This document shows positions 15,086-16,318 of a stretch of 16,318 bases of DNA, one piece after another. Source of the DNA: Alphaproteobacteria bacterium. GTDB lineage: Bacteria > Pseudomonadota > Alphaproteobacteria > MED-G09. Position 1 is the first letter of the stretch. Every line of letters begins with the position of its first letter. The translations under genes and the position numbers were made by a program. Below the pieces are notes generated by a model. That model saw only the letters and a list, made by a program, of their open reading frames with translations. It was not told the origin of the DNA and made no database searches. The stretch is from NCBI GenBank assembly GCA_018658685.1, contig JABHUT010000195.1, positions 1 to 16,318 on the forward strand. Direction: 5' to 3'.

Positions 15086-16318
15086 GTGAATTTTAAGAAT
15101 AAAATTTTTTTTTACTTTTTAGTATTAATTTTTCTTCCTTTTGAAATTTTTTCTCAAGAAGATAGTAAAATTGTCTACGACCAAATTTATTTTCAAAAAT
15201 TTAATATAACAAATGCTGCAGACGCTATTAAGAGAATTCCCGGTGTAGAAAACTTAAGCTCTGGTAATTCTTCAGCGAATTATGAGCCTGGTGGTAATAA
15301 TAAAAAGAGAGGTTTTGGATCATCTGGAACACAAATTTTAATAAATGGAGAGAGACAATCTTCAAAAAGTAATAATATTATTAAAACCTTAGAGCGAATT
15401 AAAGCTGAGTCATTAATTAAAATAGAGGTAATTAGAGGTTCAGAGGCAGGACTCGATGTTCGTTCTGATGGAGTAATAGTAAATATTATCATTGATGGGA
15501 GTTCGTCAAAGGGTTCTGGTACATGGAGTTCTGCTTTAGGTTTTTTGACTTCAGGTGATAGTAATTGGAGAGGAACTGGGTCCTGGGCAACCAAAATAAA
15601 AAAAACTGATATTGTTTTAGGACTAGAAAGAATTGGTGACTTAAATAGTAGAAAATACAATGAATTCACTGTCGATAAAACACAATCACTACTTTATTAC
15701 AGGTTGCGTGAGACAATTGAGTACCAGGCTAGTAATAGAATAAGCTTAGATTTAAATTCAAAAATCAATAATAAAAATACATTAAGAATTAATGCCTTGG
15801 TGTGGTTTGATGGAAAAGAAAATGCGCCACAAATTCAAGAATATTTTTTGCCAGCCGATGTCAAAAATGAAGCATTTTATGAAAAAATTGATTGGGATAG
15901 AAAAGAAAATAATGATGGCTGGGAATTTGGAGGTGATTGGGAACATCAGTTCAATAAAGCAAATTCATTTAAGTTAAGGGCTGTCTTTACAAAAGAAAAT
16001 GAGGATCAAAAAGATACCTCATTTTTAAATGATACTATAAATTTTTATAATAATATCGTTGAAACAAACGATAGAAGTGAAAGTGAGAGAATAATTCGAT
16101 TAAGTTTTAATAAACAGCGCAGCAAAGGTGGTTATCTTGAGTATGGATTTGAAAGTGCATACAACGAATTAGACAGAACTTTTAATTTGATTTATTTCGA
16201 TAGCAATTCTAATCAAACAGATTCAGGTTTATTAAATACCTCAGGTACAGTTGAAGAAGATAGATACGAAGCATTCTTATCTTATAATTTCCCTTTTACA
16301 AAAAAAATTAGGACTGAG
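15086..16318 (+). CDS. TonB-dependent outer-membrane receptor, 3' end outside the window
   Basis: The first 411 codons of an outer-membrane receptor, open to the last base. It starts with GTG and then has a signal peptide (about 2-23, KNKIFFYFLVLIFLPFEIFS, cut before QED). The plug domain spans about residues 40-136: NAADAIKRIPGVENL (43-57), RGFGSSGTQILINGER (75-90) and IEVIRGSEAGLDVRSDGVIV (113-132). From about 140 the alternating aromatic/polar pattern (GTWSSALGF, NRISLDLNSKIN, NSFKLRAVF, GYLEYGFESAYN) indicates barrel strands. No clear TonB box is seen; the stretch around KIVYD (28-32) is a weak candidate. It follows the oxygenase by 9 bp, suggesting that it imports the oxygenase substrate with TonB energy. 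The receptor call is strong; the ligand is inferred from context only. Confidence 0.9.
   Translation, partial: MNFKNKIFFYFLVLIFLPFEIFSQEDSKIVYDQIYFQKFNITNAADAIKRIPGVENLSSGNSSANYEPGGNNKKRGFGSSGTQILINGERQSSKSNNIIKTLERIKAESLIKIEVIRGSEAGLDVRSDGVIVNIIIDGSSSKGSGTWSSALGFLTSGDSNWRGTGSWATKIKKTDIVLGLERIGDLNSRKYNEFTVDKTQSLLYYRLRETIEYQASNRISLDLNSKINNKNTLRINALVWFDGKENAPQIQEYFLPADVKNEAFYEKIDWDRKENNDGWEFGGDWEHQFNKANSFKLRAVFTKENEDQKDTSFLNDTINFYNNIVETNDRSESERIIRLSFNKQRSKGGYLEYGFESAYNELDRTFNLIYFDSNSNQTDSGLLNTSGTVEEDRYEAFLSYNFPFTKKIRTE

Noticed and set aside
15280..15669. Minus-strand frame of 129 codons at the right end
   Set aside because: Antisense to the plug domain of the TonB-dependent receptor, whose motifs are unmistakable.
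15792..15977. Short plus-strand frame within the receptor
   Set aside because: It is in another frame of the open receptor sequence and resembles nothing known.

Overview
The window is AT-rich, densely coded DNA with short gene gaps and good AGGAGG-type ribosome sites. A TonB-dependent receptor, several exported enzymes, a PCu(A)C copper chaperone and a PurU deformylase point to a Gram-negative marine proteobacterium. The low GC, the tight packing and the mix of acyl-CoA dehydrogenases, DUF3604, a carotenoid oxygenase and a TonB receptor fit an uncultured SAR86-like gammaproteobacterium. That assignment is inference from gene content and composition, not from a marker gene. No rRNA, tRNA, insertion sequence, CRISPR array or prophage gene was seen.

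Layout, left to right. (1) 2-1741, plus: the 3' part of a serralysin-like (M10) zinc metalloprotease with degenerate RTX repeats, open at the left edge. (2) 1803-3290, plus: an amidase-signature hydrolase. (3) 10787 down to 3303, minus: six genes in one tight run, two acyl-CoA dehydrogenase subunits, a DUF3604 exported PHP-like protein, a membrane-anchored parvulin-type isomerase, a HupE/UreJ-type membrane protein and purU. Gaps run from small overlaps to 20 bp, and one good sigma70-like promoter lies ahead of the first gene. (4) 11058-12048, plus: an exported glutathione peroxidase and a PCu(A)C copper chaperone, one base apart, closed by a bidirectional terminator. (5) 13536 down to 12103, minus: an aldehyde dehydrogenase. 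(6) 13667-16318, plus: a carotenoid cleavage oxygenase followed 9 bp later by a GTG-started TonB-dependent receptor that runs off the right edge.

Working together. The last three genes look like a take-up, cleave and oxidise set: the receptor would import a hydrophobic or aromatic substrate, the iron oxygenase would split a double bond into aldehydes, and the divergent aldehyde dehydrogenase would oxidise them to acids. A perfect 14-bp palindrome overlaps the -35 box of the oxygenase promoter and lies between the two divergent genes, so one regulator could control both. In the minus-strand operon the two acyl-CoA dehydrogenases carry complementary halves of the usual motifs and look like an obligate heteromer. 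The exported DUF3604 / parvulin / HupE-like trio in the same transcript has no assigned function and is the most interesting unexplained unit here.
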